Origin: Bacillus sp. AZ43
GTDB taxonomy: Bacteria > Actinomycetota > Actinomycetes > Mycobacteriales > Geodermatophilaceae
Length of the DNA stretch: 64,000 bases
NCBI GenBank assembly: GCA_004570425.1
Contig: SPQJ01000022.1
Span: 1 to 64,000, forward strand
Direction of reading: 5' to 3'
Of the stretch, positions 44,376 to 54,025 are shown piece after piece; the stretch's first letter is position 1; each line of letters begins with the position of its first letter. A model generated the notes under the pieces. It did not search any database. It worked only from the letters and a program-made list of their open reading frames with translations, and was not told the DNA's origin. Position numbers and translations under genes: made by a program.

Positions 44376-45179
44376 ATGGCGGAGAGCGGGCGGATCGCGA
44401 TCGTCACCGGGTCGGAGTCGGGCATCGGGCGGTCGGTCGCCGTCGCGCTCGCCCGCCAGGGCTGCGACGTCGGCGTCACCTGGTTCCGGGACGAGCGGGC
44501 GGGGGAGGCCACCGCGGAGGAGGTGCGCGCCCTCGGCCGTCGCGCGGAGGTGCGCCACCTCGACCTGACCCGGCTGCCCGACGCCGCCGACGTGGTCGAC
44601 GAGCTGGCCGACGCCCTCGGCGGTGTCGACGTCCTGGTCAACGACGCGGGCACCGGCCACATGACCCCGCTGCTCGACCTCGACCTCGCCGCCTGGCGCG
44701 AGGTCCTGGCCACCGACCTCGACGGCGCCTTCCTGTGCCTGCAGCGGGCGGCGCGGCGCATGGTGGCCGCCGGCCGCGGCGGCCGGATCGTGAACATCAC
44801 CAGCGTGCACGAGCACCAGCCACGGGTCGGCGCGGCGGCGTACTGCGCCGCGAAGGGCGGGCTGGGACTGCTCACCCGGGTGGCCGCCCTGGAGCTGGCC
44901 GAGCACGGGATCACGGTCAACGCCGTCGCGCCGGGGGAGATCGCCACGCCGATGACCGGCCAGGAGGACGAGGACCCCACCGCGCCGGGGCACGAGCGGC
45001 CCGGCGTCCCGCTGCGCCGGCCGGGCTCCGCCGACGAGGTGGCCGCCGTCGTCGCCTTCCTCGCCTCGCCGGCCGCCGGCTACGTCACCGGCGCCTCCTG
45101 GGCCGTGGACGGCGGCATGCTGCAGATGGGGCCGATGGCCGGGTCGCACCTCGACGGCGACGACTGGCGCCGCCCCTGA
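44376..45179 (+). CDS. Short-chain dehydrogenase/reductase (SDR)
   Basis: 267 residues from ATG 44376, 10 bp after the WYL gene. Classical SDR: T-G-S-E-S-G-I-G cofactor loop (about 12-19), N-D-A-G, catalytic S near 144 and Y-C-A-A-K (about 158-162), end SPAAGYVTGASWAVDGG. NAD(P)H-dependent oxidoreductase of unknown substrate. Its stop lies 1 bp from the stop of the convergent GGDEF gene. Confidence 0.9.
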   Translation: MAESGRIAIVTGSESGIGRSVAVALARQGCDVGVTWFRDERAGEATAEEVRALGRRAEVRHLDLTRLPDAADVVDELADALGGVDVLVNDAGTGHMTPLLDLDLAAWREVLATDLDGAFLCLQRAARRMVAAGRGGRIVNITSVHEHQPRVGAAAYCAAKGGLGLLTRVAALELAEHGITVNAVAPGEIATPMTGQEDEDPTAPGHERPGVPLRRPGSADEVAAVVAFLASPAAGYVTGASWAVDGGMLQMGPMAGSHLDGDDWRRP

Positions 45180-45180
45180 C

Positions 45181-46110
45181 TCAGGCGGTGCGTCCGCTGC
45201 GCTTCTGCTGGTAGAGGTCGGCGTCCGCGCGGGCCAGCAGCGAGTCCAGGGTGTCACCGGGCTCGGCGGTCGCGACGCCGACCGACCAGGTGAACGGATG
45301 GGTCGCCTCGAGCTGCTGCAGGATCTCGCGGGCGCCGGCGGCGTCGGTAGCCGGCAGGCAGAGGACGAACTCGTCACCCCCGTAGCGCCCGAGCAGGTCG
45401 GCCTGCCGCAGCCGGGCCGACCACCTCGCCGCGAGGTCCTGCAGGAGGGCGTCGCCGGCGCTGTGGCCCTCGCGGTCGTTGACCGCCTTGAAGTGGTCGA
45501 GGTCGAGCAGGGCGACGCTGAGCGGCTCGCCGGTGCGCGCGGCCCGGGCCACGTGACGGGTGGCCTCCGCCTGCCACGCCCGGCGGTTGGAGATCCCGGT
45601 CAGCGGATCGGTCGTCGCGGCCCGGCGCAGGTTCCGCGACAGCCGGCCCTGCGCCTCGGTGATGGCGAGCAGCGACACCATGGCCGCGGCCCAGGGCGCG
45701 AGGAAGCCCTCGGGCGGCGCGGCGATCGCGCCGGCGGTGGCCAGGACGACCAGGACGGCCGCGTGCGCCCGCGCCGCCGCCAGGTCGAAGAAGTGCGCGG
45801 CGTACAGACCGAGCGCGATCAGCACCGGGCCGAGGCCGACGATCCCCACGGCCGTCGCCGACCGCCAGGCCAGCAGCGCGGCCAGGGCGCCGGCCAGGCC
45901 CACCGCGGCGTGCAGCAGCCAGCCGCGCATCCTCTCGCGCAGCAGCCAGATGACGGCGCCGCCGCCCAGCCCGATGACGGCGACCGCCCAGAGCAGCCCG
46001 AGGGGGCTGTCGGCATGCAGGGGGCGCGCGGCCGAGACCAGGCAGAGCGCACCGGACAGGGCGTACAGCACCGCGAGCAGCAGCGCCGGTGTCCGGCGGT
46101 CGACGAGCAT
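45181..46110 (-). CDS. Membrane-bound GGDEF diguanylate cyclase
   Basis: 309 residues. Five or six N-terminal hydrophobic helices (about 8-150), a linker helix, and a C-terminal GGDEF domain with an intact Y-G-G-D-E-F motif and the upstream D-L-D-H-F-K-A-V-N-D metal site. No I-site (RxxD) is obvious just before it. It should make c-di-GMP at the membrane; the input signal is unknown. Confidence 0.92.
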   Translation of the reverse strand: MLVDRRTPALLLAVLYALSGALCLVSAARPLHADSPLGLLWAVAVIGLGGGAVIWLLRERMRGWLLHAAVGLAGALAALLAWRSATAVGIVGLGPVLIALGLYAAHFFDLAAARAHAAVLVVLATAGAIAAPPEGFLAPWAAAMVSLLAITEAQGRLSRNLRRAATTDPLTGISNRRAWQAEATRHVARAARTGEPLSVALLDLDHFKAVNDREGHSAGDALLQDLAARWSARLRQADLLGRYGGDEFVLCLPATDAAGAREILQQLEATHPFTWSVGVATAEPGDTLDSLLARADADLYQQKRSGRTA

Positions 46111-46162
46111 GCCCGTCAGTGTGCCGTCGCAGGCCCTCCGGCACGTATCGCTCGCCGGGGTG

Positions 46163-47071
46163 TCACCCCCCGGTCAGCTCCGCGGGCACCGTGATGACGT
46201 CGACCATCGCGCCGCGGCGGTGCACGGTCATCGGCAGCGGCGTGCCGATGGCGTCGGCGAACAGCAGCCGCTGCAGGCTCTGCGCGTCGGCCACGGGCCG
46301 CCGGCCCGCCTCGAGGACGAGGTCACCCGCCTTCAGCCCGGCCCGGTCGGCCGGCGCGCCGGGGACGACCTCGACGATCCGCAGCCCGCGCCGTCGGCCG
46401 GTGCGCTCGGCCAGCCCGGCGGGCAGCGGGGCGGGCGTGCTCACCAAGCCCAGGTAGGCCCGGCGCACCCGGCCGTCGGCGACCAGCGAGCCGATGATCC
46501 GGCGCGTCGTCCCGTTGATCGGCACGGCCAGCCCGAGGCCCCACCCCGCCACGGCGGTGTTGATCCCCACCACCCGCGACGAGGCGTCGGCCAGCGCGCC
46601 GCCGGAGTTGCCGGGGTTGAGCGCGGCGTCGGTCTGGATGACGTCCTCCACGACCCGGGCCGTCCGGCCGTCCCGCGTGGGCAGCGAGCGGCCCAGGCCG
46701 CTCACCACCCCGGCGGTCACCGAGCCGGAGAGCCCGAGCGGATTGCCGACGGCGACGACGAGCTGGCCGACCCGCAGCGTGCCTGCGTCGCCGAGCTCGG
46801 CCGCCGGGGGAGTGGCGGTCCGGGCCCGGACGACGGCGAGGTCGGACAGCGGATCGGCGCCGACGACGTCGACGTCGGTCTCCGACCCGTCGTCGAAGAC
46901 GGCACGACCGCGGGTGGCCCGCGCGACGACGTGCGCGTTGGTGAGCAGCAGGCCGTCCCCGGTGAACACCACCGCCGACCCCGCGCCGCCACCCACCTGC
47001 AGGGCGGCGACGTGCGGCGTGAGATCGGCGGCGACCGAGGTGACGACTGCCGAGTAGGCGTCCAGGCTCAT
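46163..47071 (-). CDS. Trypsin-like serine protease with PDZ domain (HtrA/DegP family)
   Basis: 302 residues. Catalytic triad H47 (TNAHVV), D77 (DLAV) and S156 (N-P-G-N-S-G-G-A), then a PDZ domain (about 205-295). Unlike most family members there is no signal peptide or membrane anchor at the chosen ATG 47071, so it appears cytoplasmic unless a start further upstream exists. Short HtrA forms of this kind occur in actinobacteria. Confidence 0.9.
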   Translation of the reverse strand: MSLDAYSAVVTSVAADLTPHVAALQVGGGAGSAVVFTGDGLLLTNAHVVARATRGRAVFDDGSETDVDVVGADPLSDLAVVRARTATPPAAELGDAGTLRVGQLVVAVGNPLGLSGSVTAGVVSGLGRSLPTRDGRTARVVEDVIQTDAALNPGNSGGALADASSRVVGINTAVAGWGLGLAVPINGTTRRIIGSLVADGRVRRAYLGLVSTPAPLPAGLAERTGRRRGLRIVEVVPGAPADRAGLKAGDLVLEAGRRPVADAQSLQRLLFADAIGTPLPMTVHRRGAMVDVITVPAELTGG

Positions 47072-47188
47072 GCGCGGTTCTCCTGATTACAGCGTTGCAG
47101 GCACCCAGTGAACGCCTCAGGGGGCACAGGACGCCGCTCTCCGGTCACGCCTTGGGCGAACACCGGAGCCAGGACGTACCGTTCGCGC

Positions 47189-48319
47189 GTGGAGGTCGAG
47201 GGCCGATCGGCGCCCGCCGGTGCCACGTTCGGGGTCGAGGAGGAGTTCCACCTGGTCGACCCGGTCACCTACCGGCTGACCCGGAGCCCGGAGCTGGCCG
47301 CGGCCGTCCTCCGCCAGGAGGCCGGCCGCCACCTGCACGCGGAGATCACCACCACGCAGCTCGAGTCGGCGACCGGCATCTGCACCTCGCTGCCGCAGCT
47401 CCGGGCCGAGCTGGTCACCACCCGCGCCGAGGCCGCCGGTGCGGCGGCCCGCGCGGGCGTGCGGATCCTCGCCGCCTCGACGCACCCCTTCGACAGCTGG
47501 CAGCAGCAGGACATCACGCCCGCGCCCCGGTACGAGGCCATGGTGGACCGCTGGGCGGGCCTCGCCGAGCAGCAGGACATCGTCGGGTGCCACGTGCACG
47601 TCGGCGTCCCCGATCTCGACACCGCCGTGGCGGTCATGGACCGGGCCCGGCCCTACCTCCCGGTGCTGCTGGCGATGACCGGCAGCTCGCCGTTCCACGA
47701 CGGCGTCGACACCGGCCACCACAGCTACCGCACGGTGTGGTGGTCGCGATGGCCGACCACGGGCCCGCCGGAGTACCTGGGCAGCGCCGAGCGGTTCCGG
47801 GAGGTGGTCGACGGGCTGGTCGCCTCCGGAGTCATCGGCGACGCCTCGCACCTCTACTGGGACCTCCGTCCCTCCAGCCACCTGCCGACCCTCGAGTTCC
47901 GCCTGGCCGACGTCTGCACCGAGGTCCACGACGTGGTGCTGCACGCGGCGCTGGCCCGGTCGCTCGTGCGGGTGCTCGCGGCGCGCGCCGAGCAGGGGGA
48001 GGAGTGCCCGCGGCCCCGCCCGGAGCTCCTGCGGGCCGCCCGGTGGCGGGCCGCCCGGCACGGGCTCGACGGCGAGCTCTTCGACCCGGTCCGGTGCGAG
48101 CTGGTGCCGGCCCGGGCCGCGGTCCGCCGGCTGCTGGCCGAGCTGCGGGGCGACCTGGAGGGCCACGGCGAGTGGACCGAGGTGGTCGAGCTGGTGGAAC
48201 GGCTCTTCGAGCGGGGTACCTCCGCCTCGCGACAGCTGAGGACCTGGCAGCGCACCGGTGACTGGCGGCAGGTGGCCGCCGGGATCGTCCGGGAAGGCAC
48301 GTCCCTGGAGAGCGGATGA
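47189..48319 (+). CDS. Carboxylate-amine ligase (glutamate-cysteine ligase type 2, YbdK-like)
   Basis: 376 residues from GTG 47189. Begins with the GCS2 pattern A-T-F-G-V-E-E-E-F-H-L-V-D and has H-V-H-V-G, R-Y-x-M and R-P-S-S-H-L-P-T-L-E-F-R blocks that bind ATP, Mg and substrate. It joins glutamate (or similar) with an amine; exact substrate unknown. The stop overlaps the next start by 4 bp (ATGA). Confidence 0.9.
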   Translation: MEVEGRSAPAGATFGVEEEFHLVDPVTYRLTRSPELAAAVLRQEAGRHLHAEITTTQLESATGICTSLPQLRAELVTTRAEAAGAAARAGVRILAASTHPFDSWQQQDITPAPRYEAMVDRWAGLAEQQDIVGCHVHVGVPDLDTAVAVMDRARPYLPVLLAMTGSSPFHDGVDTGHHSYRTVWWSRWPTTGPPEYLGSAERFREVVDGLVASGVIGDASHLYWDLRPSSHLPTLEFRLADVCTEVHDVVLHAALARSLVRVLAARAEQGEECPRPRPELLRAARWRAARHGLDGELFDPVRCELVPARAAVRRLLAELRGDLEGHGEWTEVVELVERLFERGTSASRQLRTWQRTGDWRQVAAGIVREGTSLESG

Positions 48320-49614
48320 CCCACGACGACGTGCGGCGCCTGGCCCTGCCACTGCGCGACGAGGCGCAACTCGACCCGCTGCTGGAGCGGATCGGCGACG
48401 CTCGCATCGTGGCGATCGGCGAGGCCAGCCACGGCACGCACGAGTACTACGCGTGGCGGGCGGCCCTGACCCGCCGGCTGATCGCCGAGCGCGGTTTCTC
48501 GCTCGTGGCCGTCGAGGGGGACTGGCCCGACTGCTACCGGGTCAACCGCAGCGTCCGGCTGCGGCCCGGGGCCGACGCCGACCCGCGGGAGGCCCTCGAC
48601 GCGTTCGCCCGCTGGCCGACGTGGATGTGGGCGAACGACGAGGTCACCGACTTCTGCCGGTGGCTGCGGGCGTTCAACGCCGGCCGGGACGAGCAGCGGC
48701 AGGTCGGCTTCTACGGCTTCGACGTGTACAGCCTCTGGGACTCGATGCACGAGCTCGTCGGCTGGCTGCAGCAGCACGAGCCGCAGCACGTCGGCACGGC
48801 GAAGCAGGCGCTGGCCTGCTTCGAGCCCTTCGGCGAGGACGGCGCGGAGTACGCGTTCGCCAGCCGGTTCGCGCCGACGTCCTGCGAGCAGGCCGTCATC
48901 GACCTGCTGCGCTCGCTGTGCGAGGAGCGCGGCCGGCAGGAGTCCGCCGTCGACCGCGAGTCGCGCTTCTCCGCGGAGCAGAACGCGGCCGTGGTGGTCG
49001 ACGCCGAGCGCTACTACCGGGCGATGGTGCAGGGGTCGGCGCAGTCGTGGAACGTCCGCGACGTGCACATGGTCGACACCCTGGACCGGCTGCTCGCCCG
49101 CGACGGTCAGCCGCACCCGGCCAAGGCGGTCGTGTGGGCGCACAACACGCACATCGGGGACGCCCGGGCCACCGACATGGCCGACGCCGGGATGGTCAAC
49201 GTCGGGCAGCTGCTGCGCGAGCGGCACGGTGCCGACGACGTCGTCCTCGTGGGGTTCGCCGGCTACCGCGGCGGGGTGGTCGCGGGGTCGAGCTGGGGAG
49301 CGCAGATGGCCCGGATGCCCGTGCCCGAGGCGCGGCAGGGCAGCCTGGAGGCGCTGCTGCACGAGTCCGTGGGCACCGACGCCCTGTTCGTCCTCCCGCG
49401 CGGTGACCGGCCGGGCTGGCTCCGCCGGCGGCTGGACCACCGGGCGATCGGCGTCGTCTACCGGCCCGAACGCGAGCGCTGGGGCAACTACGTGCCGACC
49501 GTGGTGGGCGACCGGTACGACGCGCTCCTGTACCTCGAGGACACCGCGCCGGTGCGGCCGATGCACCTGGAGCGTGCCGACGAGCACGTGCCGCCGGTGG
49601 ACGTGGGCGTGTGA
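48316..49614 (+). CDS. Erythromycin esterase family protein
   Basis: 432 residues of the EreA/EreB-like family: G-E-A-S-H-G-T-H-E-Y (about 35-44) and the R-A-A-L-T-R-R-L block near the N-terminus, D-W-P-D-C-Y-R-V-N, and H-N-T-H-I-G in the centre. The histidines and Glu are as in macrolide esterases, but most family members in actinobacteria are of unknown substrate, so resistance should not be assumed. Coupled to the ligase gene and, by a GTGA overlap, to the next esterase gene. Confidence 0.88.
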   Translation: MTHDDVRRLALPLRDEAQLDPLLERIGDARIVAIGEASHGTHEYYAWRAALTRRLIAERGFSLVAVEGDWPDCYRVNRSVRLRPGADADPREALDAFARWPTWMWANDEVTDFCRWLRAFNAGRDEQRQVGFYGFDVYSLWDSMHELVGWLQQHEPQHVGTAKQALACFEPFGEDGAEYAFASRFAPTSCEQAVIDLLRSLCEERGRQESAVDRESRFSAEQNAAVVVDAERYYRAMVQGSAQSWNVRDVHMVDTLDRLLARDGQPHPAKAVVWAHNTHIGDARATDMADAGMVNVGQLLRERHGADDVVLVGFAGYRGGVVAGSSWGAQMARMPVPEARQGSLEALLHESVGTDALFVLPRGDRPGWLRRRLDHRAIGVVYRPERERWGNYVPTVVGDRYDALLYLEDTAPVRPMHLERADEHVPPVDVGV

Positions 49615-50285
49615 CCGCGCCGCGCCGGGCGGCCGAGGGGCGGCTGGACAGCCGGCCGTCCGCAGCGGTGCCGACGGAGCCGTTGCCGCCGGGCGTCCAC
49701 GCCCTGGACCTCGGAGCGGGAGCGGAGGTCCTGCTCGCGGTGCCGCCGGGCCTCGTCGACGTCCGCCCCCTGCTGGTGTTCTTCCACGGCGCCGGGGGGA
49801 GCGCCGCGGGCAGCGTGGCGCTGGTGGGCGAGGCCGCCGCGGCGGCCGGGGTGCTGCTGCTGGCGCCGACCTCGGTCGCCTCGACGTGGGACCTGATCGC
49901 CGGCGGGCTGGGCCGGGACGTCGCCGTCCTCGACGCCGCGCTGGCCGGGGTGCGGGCGCCGGTGAGCCGGCTCGCCGTCGGCGGCTTCTCCGACGGCGCG
50001 TCCTACGCCCTGTCGCTCGGCCTGGCCAACGGCGACCTGTTCGACGAGGTGCTGGCGTTCTCGCCGGGCTTCGCCGCCCCGCCGAGCGTGCGCGGCCGGC
50101 CCCGCATCCGGGTGTTCCACGGCGCCCAGGACCGGGTCCTGCCGGTGGAGCGGTGCGGCCGCCGGGTGGCTCGGGACCTGACCGCGGCGGGCTACGACGT
50201 GGCGTACCAGGAGTTCGCCGGCGGCCACGTGGTCCGGGCCGACGACGCCGCCGACGCGCTCGGCAGCTGGCTGGGCGCCGACTAG
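49611..50285 (+). CDS. Phospholipase/carboxylesterase-like alpha/beta hydrolase
   Basis: 224 residues from GTG 49611. F-F-H-G-A-G-G-S oxyanion region, nucleophile G-F-S-D-G-A-S (about 126-132), acid D in GAQDRVLP, and H in GGHVV. Cytoplasmic, small-ester substrate unknown. Its stop overlaps that of the convergent ndh gene by 4 bp. Confidence 0.85.
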   Translation: MTAPRRAAEGRLDSRPSAAVPTEPLPPGVHALDLGAGAEVLLAVPPGLVDVRPLLVFFHGAGGSAAGSVALVGEAAAAAGVLLLAPTSVASTWDLIAGGLGRDVAVLDAALAGVRAPVSRLAVGGFSDGASYALSLGLANGDLFDEVLAFSPGFAAPPSVRGRPRIRVFHGAQDRVLPVERCGRRVARDLTAAGYDVAYQEFAGGHVVRADDAADALGSWLGAD

Positions 50286-51703
50286 GCGGACTCGCGGCCG
50301 GTGAGGTCCTCGTCGCTCGGCACGGTGCGCGGGCCGCCGGTCTTCGACGCCTCGAACTCCGGCCCGAGGTTCTCCAGCGCCAGCCGGCCGAACACCTGCT
50401 GCTGGGTGGCGGTCCGCTGCGAGCGGCCGCGGCCCATGAAGCTGACCATCCAGTGCAGCACCGTGGTGACCCGGCTCTTGAAGCCCACGATGTAGAAGAG
50501 GTGGACCACCAGCCACATGAGCCAGGCGATGAAGCCCTCGAACTTGAGCTTGCCGAGGTCGGTCACCGCGTGGAATCGCGAGATCGTCGCCATCGAGCCC
50601 TTGTCGTGGTACTTGAAGGGCGGCAGCGGCTGCTTCCCGGAGAGCCGGCGCTTGATCTGGTCGGCCGAGTAGCGGCCACCCTGGATCGCCACCTGGGCCA
50701 CGCCGGGCAGCTTGTCCAGCGCCATCATGTCGCCGACGACGTGCACCTCGGGGTGGCCGGGCAGCGTGAGGTCGGGCAGCACGGAGATGCGGCCGGCGCG
50801 GTCGACCTCGGCACCCGACTGCTCGGCGAGGAGCCGGCCCAGCGGGCTGGCCTGGACACCGGCGGCCCAGATCTTGGTGGCGGCGTTGATCCGGCGGACC
50901 TGCCCGTCGGCGTCCTTGATCTCGAGGCCGTTGGCGTCCACGTCGGTGACCATGGCGCCGAGCTGCACCTCGACGCCGGTCTGGTTGAGCTGGCGGCGGG
51001 CGCGGTCGCCCAGCTTCTCGCCGAACGAGGGGAGGACCGCCGGGGCGGCGTCGAGCAGGACGACCCGGGCGGTCGTGGGGTCGATGCGGCGGAAGTCGCG
51101 CCGCAGCGTGCGGTGCGCCAGCTCCGCGATCTGCCCGGCCATCTCGACACCGGTCGGGCCGGCGCCCACGACGACGAAGGTCAGCAGCCGGTCGATCTCC
51201 TCCTGGGTCTCGGCCAGCTCGGCCAGCTCGAAGGCGCCGAAGATCCGGCCGCGCAGCTCCAGGGCGTCGTCGATGCTCTTCATGCCGGGCGCGAACTCGG
51301 CGAACCGGTCGTTGCCGAAGTAGGACTGGCCGGCGCCCGCGGCGACGATCAGCTCGTCGTAGGGGTGCACCGTGGTGCGGCCGAGCACCGTGGAGGTGAC
51401 GGTGCGGGCCGCCAGGTCGATGTCGGTGACCTCGCCGAGCACGACCCGGGCGTTCTCCTGCCGGCGCAGGATCTCGCGGGTCGCCGGCGCGATCTCGCCC
51501 TCGGAGAGGATCCCGGTCGCCACCTGGTAGAGCAGCGGCTGGAACAGGTGGTGGGCGGTCTTGCCGATCAGCGTGATGTCGACGTCGGCCTTGCGCAGCC
51601 GCTGGGCCGCGAACAGGCCGCCGAAGCCGGAGCCGATGATGACGACGCGCGGACGGCCGCCCTGGTCAGTACCGGTGCGGACCTGCGCTGGTGAAGTCGT
51701 CAT
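50282..51703 (-). CDS. ndh: Type II NADH dehydrogenase (NDH-2)
   Basis: 473 residues. Rossmann FAD motif I-G-S-G-F-G-G-L (about 22-29), second dinucleotide motif V-V-G-A-G-P-T-G-V-E-M-A, and the K-T-A-H-H-L-F-Q-P-L-L-Y-Q-V-A block of NDH-2. It feeds electrons from NADH to quinone without pumping. A hydrophobic C-terminal stretch (FIAWLMWLVVHLFYIVGF) anchors it to the membrane. Confidence 0.93.
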   Translation of the reverse strand: MTTSPAQVRTGTDQGGRPRVVIIGSGFGGLFAAQRLRKADVDITLIGKTAHHLFQPLLYQVATGILSEGEIAPATREILRRQENARVVLGEVTDIDLAARTVTSTVLGRTTVHPYDELIVAAGAGQSYFGNDRFAEFAPGMKSIDDALELRGRIFGAFELAELAETQEEIDRLLTFVVVGAGPTGVEMAGQIAELAHRTLRRDFRRIDPTTARVVLLDAAPAVLPSFGEKLGDRARRQLNQTGVEVQLGAMVTDVDANGLEIKDADGQVRRINAATKIWAAGVQASPLGRLLAEQSGAEVDRAGRISVLPDLTLPGHPEVHVVGDMMALDKLPGVAQVAIQGGRYSADQIKRRLSGKQPLPPFKYHDKGSMATISRFHAVTDLGKLKFEGFIAWLMWLVVHLFYIVGFKSRVTTVLHWMVSFMGRGRSQRTATQQQVFGRLALENLGPEFEASKTGGPRTVPSDEDLTGRESA

Positions 51704-51836
51704 GATGATTCATCCTCCCACTCGGACCCCCGGGTGGTCGGGGGTGGTCCGGGGCGGTTCTGTGCGATCCACGACACACTCTGCCCCGTCCGCCGTCGGC
51801 TCGCGGCCCGGGACCGGGCCGGGTAGACCGGTCGGG

Positions 51837-52535
51837 ATGGCCACGGACCCGGACGGAACGCCCCTGATGGGCCGGCACGCGCCCCCTGTCCGGTGCGTCG
51901 TCGTACCCGGGCTGGGCCTGGACGAACGCTCTTGGGCGCGGGTGCGCCGCCGGGTGGCGGTCACCGTCGTGCCGCTGCCGGGCATGGGGCTGGCCCGTCG
52001 GGTGCCGACTCTGGAGGAGCTGGCCGGCCGGCTGCGCGCGCAGCTGGGGGAGGGCCCGGTCCTGCTCGTCGGGCACTCGCAGAGCTGCCAGGTGGTCGCC
52101 GCGGCGGCCGGGGACCCGCGGGTCACCGGGGTGGTGCTGCTCGGTCCGACGACCGACCCCCGCCTGCGGAGGCCCCTCGGCCTGGTCGGGCGGTGGCTGC
52201 GGACGGCGTGGGGCGAGGCCTGGTGGCAGGTGCCGCTGGTGGTCGCCCAGTGGTGGCGCACCGGGCCGCGGGCCATGGCCGCGCTGTGGCGGGTGGCCGC
52301 CCCGGACGACGTCGAGCACAGGCTGCGGGGGGTGCGGGTGCCGGTGACCGTGGTGCGCGGGACCCGCGACCGGCTCTGCGCGCACGACTGGGCGGCCCGG
52401 CTGGCGGGCGCCGCCCCGCGCGGACGGCTGGTCGAGATCCCCGGTGCGGCACACATGACGCCGCACACCCACCCCGGTCGGGTGGCCGGGCTGATCGCTC
52501 AGTGGCCGTCGGTCATGCCCCGCACCTCGGCGTAG
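51837..52535 (+). CDS. Alpha/beta hydrolase
   Basis: 232 residues from ATG 51837. [12 protein letters not shown] (oxyanion region), nucleophile G-H-S-Q-S (about 81-85), late D in GTRDRLC and H in AAHMTPH. No signal peptide. It overlaps the convergent xylulokinase gene by 37 bp at the 3' ends. Substrate unknown. Confidence 0.82.
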   Translation: MATDPDGTPLMGRHAPPVRCVVVPGLGLDERSWARVRRRVAVTVVPLPGMGLARRVPTLEELAGRLRAQLGEGPVLLVGHSQSCQVVAAAAGDPRVTGVVLLGPTTDPRLRRPLGLVGRWLRTAWGEAWWQVPLVVAQWWRTGPRAMAALWRVAAPDDVEHRLRGVRVPVTVVRGTRDRLCAHDWAARLAGAAPRGRLVEIPGAAHMTPHTHPGRVAGLIAQWPSVMPRTSA

Positions 52536-53926
52536 CGCTCGCGCACCGCGGTCGCCGGCTCGGCCTCGAACCGCTGCAGGCCGGGCTGCGCCCACTCCGG
52601 CGGGGCGCCGGCACCCGAGAGCGTCCACGCCGCCTGCCGCGCCGCGCCGTCGGCGACGTACTCGCCCGGCGGGGGGACCAGCACCGGCCGGCCGAAGATG
52701 CCTGGCGCCAGTTGCTGGACGGCGGGGGAGCGGGCCGCGCCCCCGACCAGCAGCACCCGCTCCACCGCCACGCCCTGGGCGACGACGGCCTCGATCCCGT
52801 CGGCGAGCCCGCACAGCAGACCCTCCACCGCGGCCCGGGCCAGGTGGGCGGGGGTGGCCGTCCGAAGGGTCAGCCCGTGCACGGCGCCGGTGGCGTGCGG
52901 CAGGTTCGGGGTCCGCTCGCCCTCGAGGTAGGGCACCAGCACCAGCCCGTCCGCGCCCGACGGCGCGGCGAGGGCCAGGTCGGAGAGCGTGGCGTGGTCG
53001 ACGCCGAGCATCGCGGCGGCGGCGTCGAGCACCCGCGCGGCGTTGAGCGTGGCGACCAGCGGCAGGTGGTTGCCGGTCGCGTCGGCGAAGCCCGCGACCG
53101 TGCCGGTGACGTCGGCGACCGCGGTGGTCGTCACCGCCGAGACGACGCCGGACGTGCCGATCGAGACGACGACGTCGCCGGGGCGCGCGGCCAGGCCCAG
53201 GGCGGCCGCGGCGTTGTCGCCGGTGCCCGGCCCGAGGACGGCGCCGCCCGCCGCCACGCCGACCTGCTCGGCGGGGTCGGCGACCCGGGGCACCCGCGGA
53301 CGGCGGCCGCGCATGGCCCGCTCCAGCAGGTCGAGCCGGTACTCGCCGGTGCGGGCCGACCAGTAGGCGGTGCCGCTGGCGTCACCGCGGTCGGTGGCCA
53401 GCGTGGCGAGCCCGCGGTCTGCCGACAGCCGCCAGGTGAGCCAGTCGTGCGGGAGGCAGACCGCGGCGGTGCGGTCGGCGTTGGCCGGTTCGGCGTCGGC
53501 GAGCCAGCGCAGCTTCGTCGCGGTGAACGAGGCGACCGGCACCAGTCCCACGGCGTCGGCCCACGCCTGTCGCCCGGCCGCCTCGTCGCCGTCCCCGAGC
53601 TCGTGGATCAGCTCGGCCGCCGCGCCCGCGGACCGGACGTCGTTCCAGAGCAGCGCGTCCCGGACGACCTCGCCGTCCTCGTCCAGGCAGACCATGCCGT
53701 GCTGCTGCCCGCCGACGGCGAGCGCGGCGACGTCGTCGAGCCCGCCGGCGGCCTCGGCCGCGGCCTCGAACGCCGCTTCCCAGGCCTTCGGGTCGACCTC
53801 GGTGCCCGGTGGGTGGGGCGCCCTCCCCGAGCGCACCAGCTCACCGCTGGCGGCGTCCCGGACGACGACCTTGCAGGCCTGGGTGGAGGTGTCGACCCCG
53901 GCGACGAGGGTCCTTCCCGCTGTCAT
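52499..53926 (-). CDS. xylB: Xylulokinase
   Basis: 475 residues of the FGGY kinase family. Starts [11 protein letters not shown] (phosphate 1 region), has W-N-D-V-R-S, the [11 protein letters not shown] centre, and [10 protein letters not shown] (adenosine region). It phosphorylates D-xylulose for the pentose phosphate pathway. Transcribed away from the ROK regulator and xylA, which fits a divergent xylose locus. Confidence 0.93.
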   Translation of the reverse strand: MTAGRTLVAGVDTSTQACKVVVRDAASGELVRSGRAPHPPGTEVDPKAWEAAFEAAAEAAGGLDDVAALAVGGQQHGMVCLDEDGEVVRDALLWNDVRSAGAAAELIHELGDGDEAAGRQAWADAVGLVPVASFTATKLRWLADAEPANADRTAAVCLPHDWLTWRLSADRGLATLATDRGDASGTAYWSARTGEYRLDLLERAMRGRRPRVPRVADPAEQVGVAAGGAVLGPGTGDNAAAALGLAARPGDVVVSIGTSGVVSAVTTTAVADVTGTVAGFADATGNHLPLVATLNAARVLDAAAAMLGVDHATLSDLALAAPSGADGLVLVPYLEGERTPNLPHATGAVHGLTLRTATPAHLARAAVEGLLCGLADGIEAVVAQGVAVERVLLVGGAARSPAVQQLAPGIFGRPVLVPPPGEYVADGAARQAAWTLSGAGAPPEWAQPGLQRFEAEPATAVRERYAEVRGMTDGH

Positions 53927-53976
53927 GGCCGGGGACTGTAACCAGTTCCCCTTGACCGTGGGGCCCGGTCGACCTA

Positions 53977-53999
53977 ATTTGTTGACGCGACCGACAAAT
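53977..53999. promoter_or_regulatory. Operator candidate in the xylB/xylR divergent promoter
   Basis: An inverted repeat ATTTGT...ACAAAT (53977-53982 with 53994-53999), with a further GTTG/CGAC extension, is one of the few A/T-rich sites in the region. It lies midway between xylB and the ROK gene, a fitting site for the ROK repressor. Confidence 0.5.
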
Positions 54000-54025
54000 G
54001 ACCGCAACGACGCGATCCAGGGGGC

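Noticed and set aside
48316-49614. Macrolide resistance gene
   Set aside because: Family fits erythromycin esterase, but chromosomal actinobacterial homologues are mostly of unknown substrate; no resistance context.
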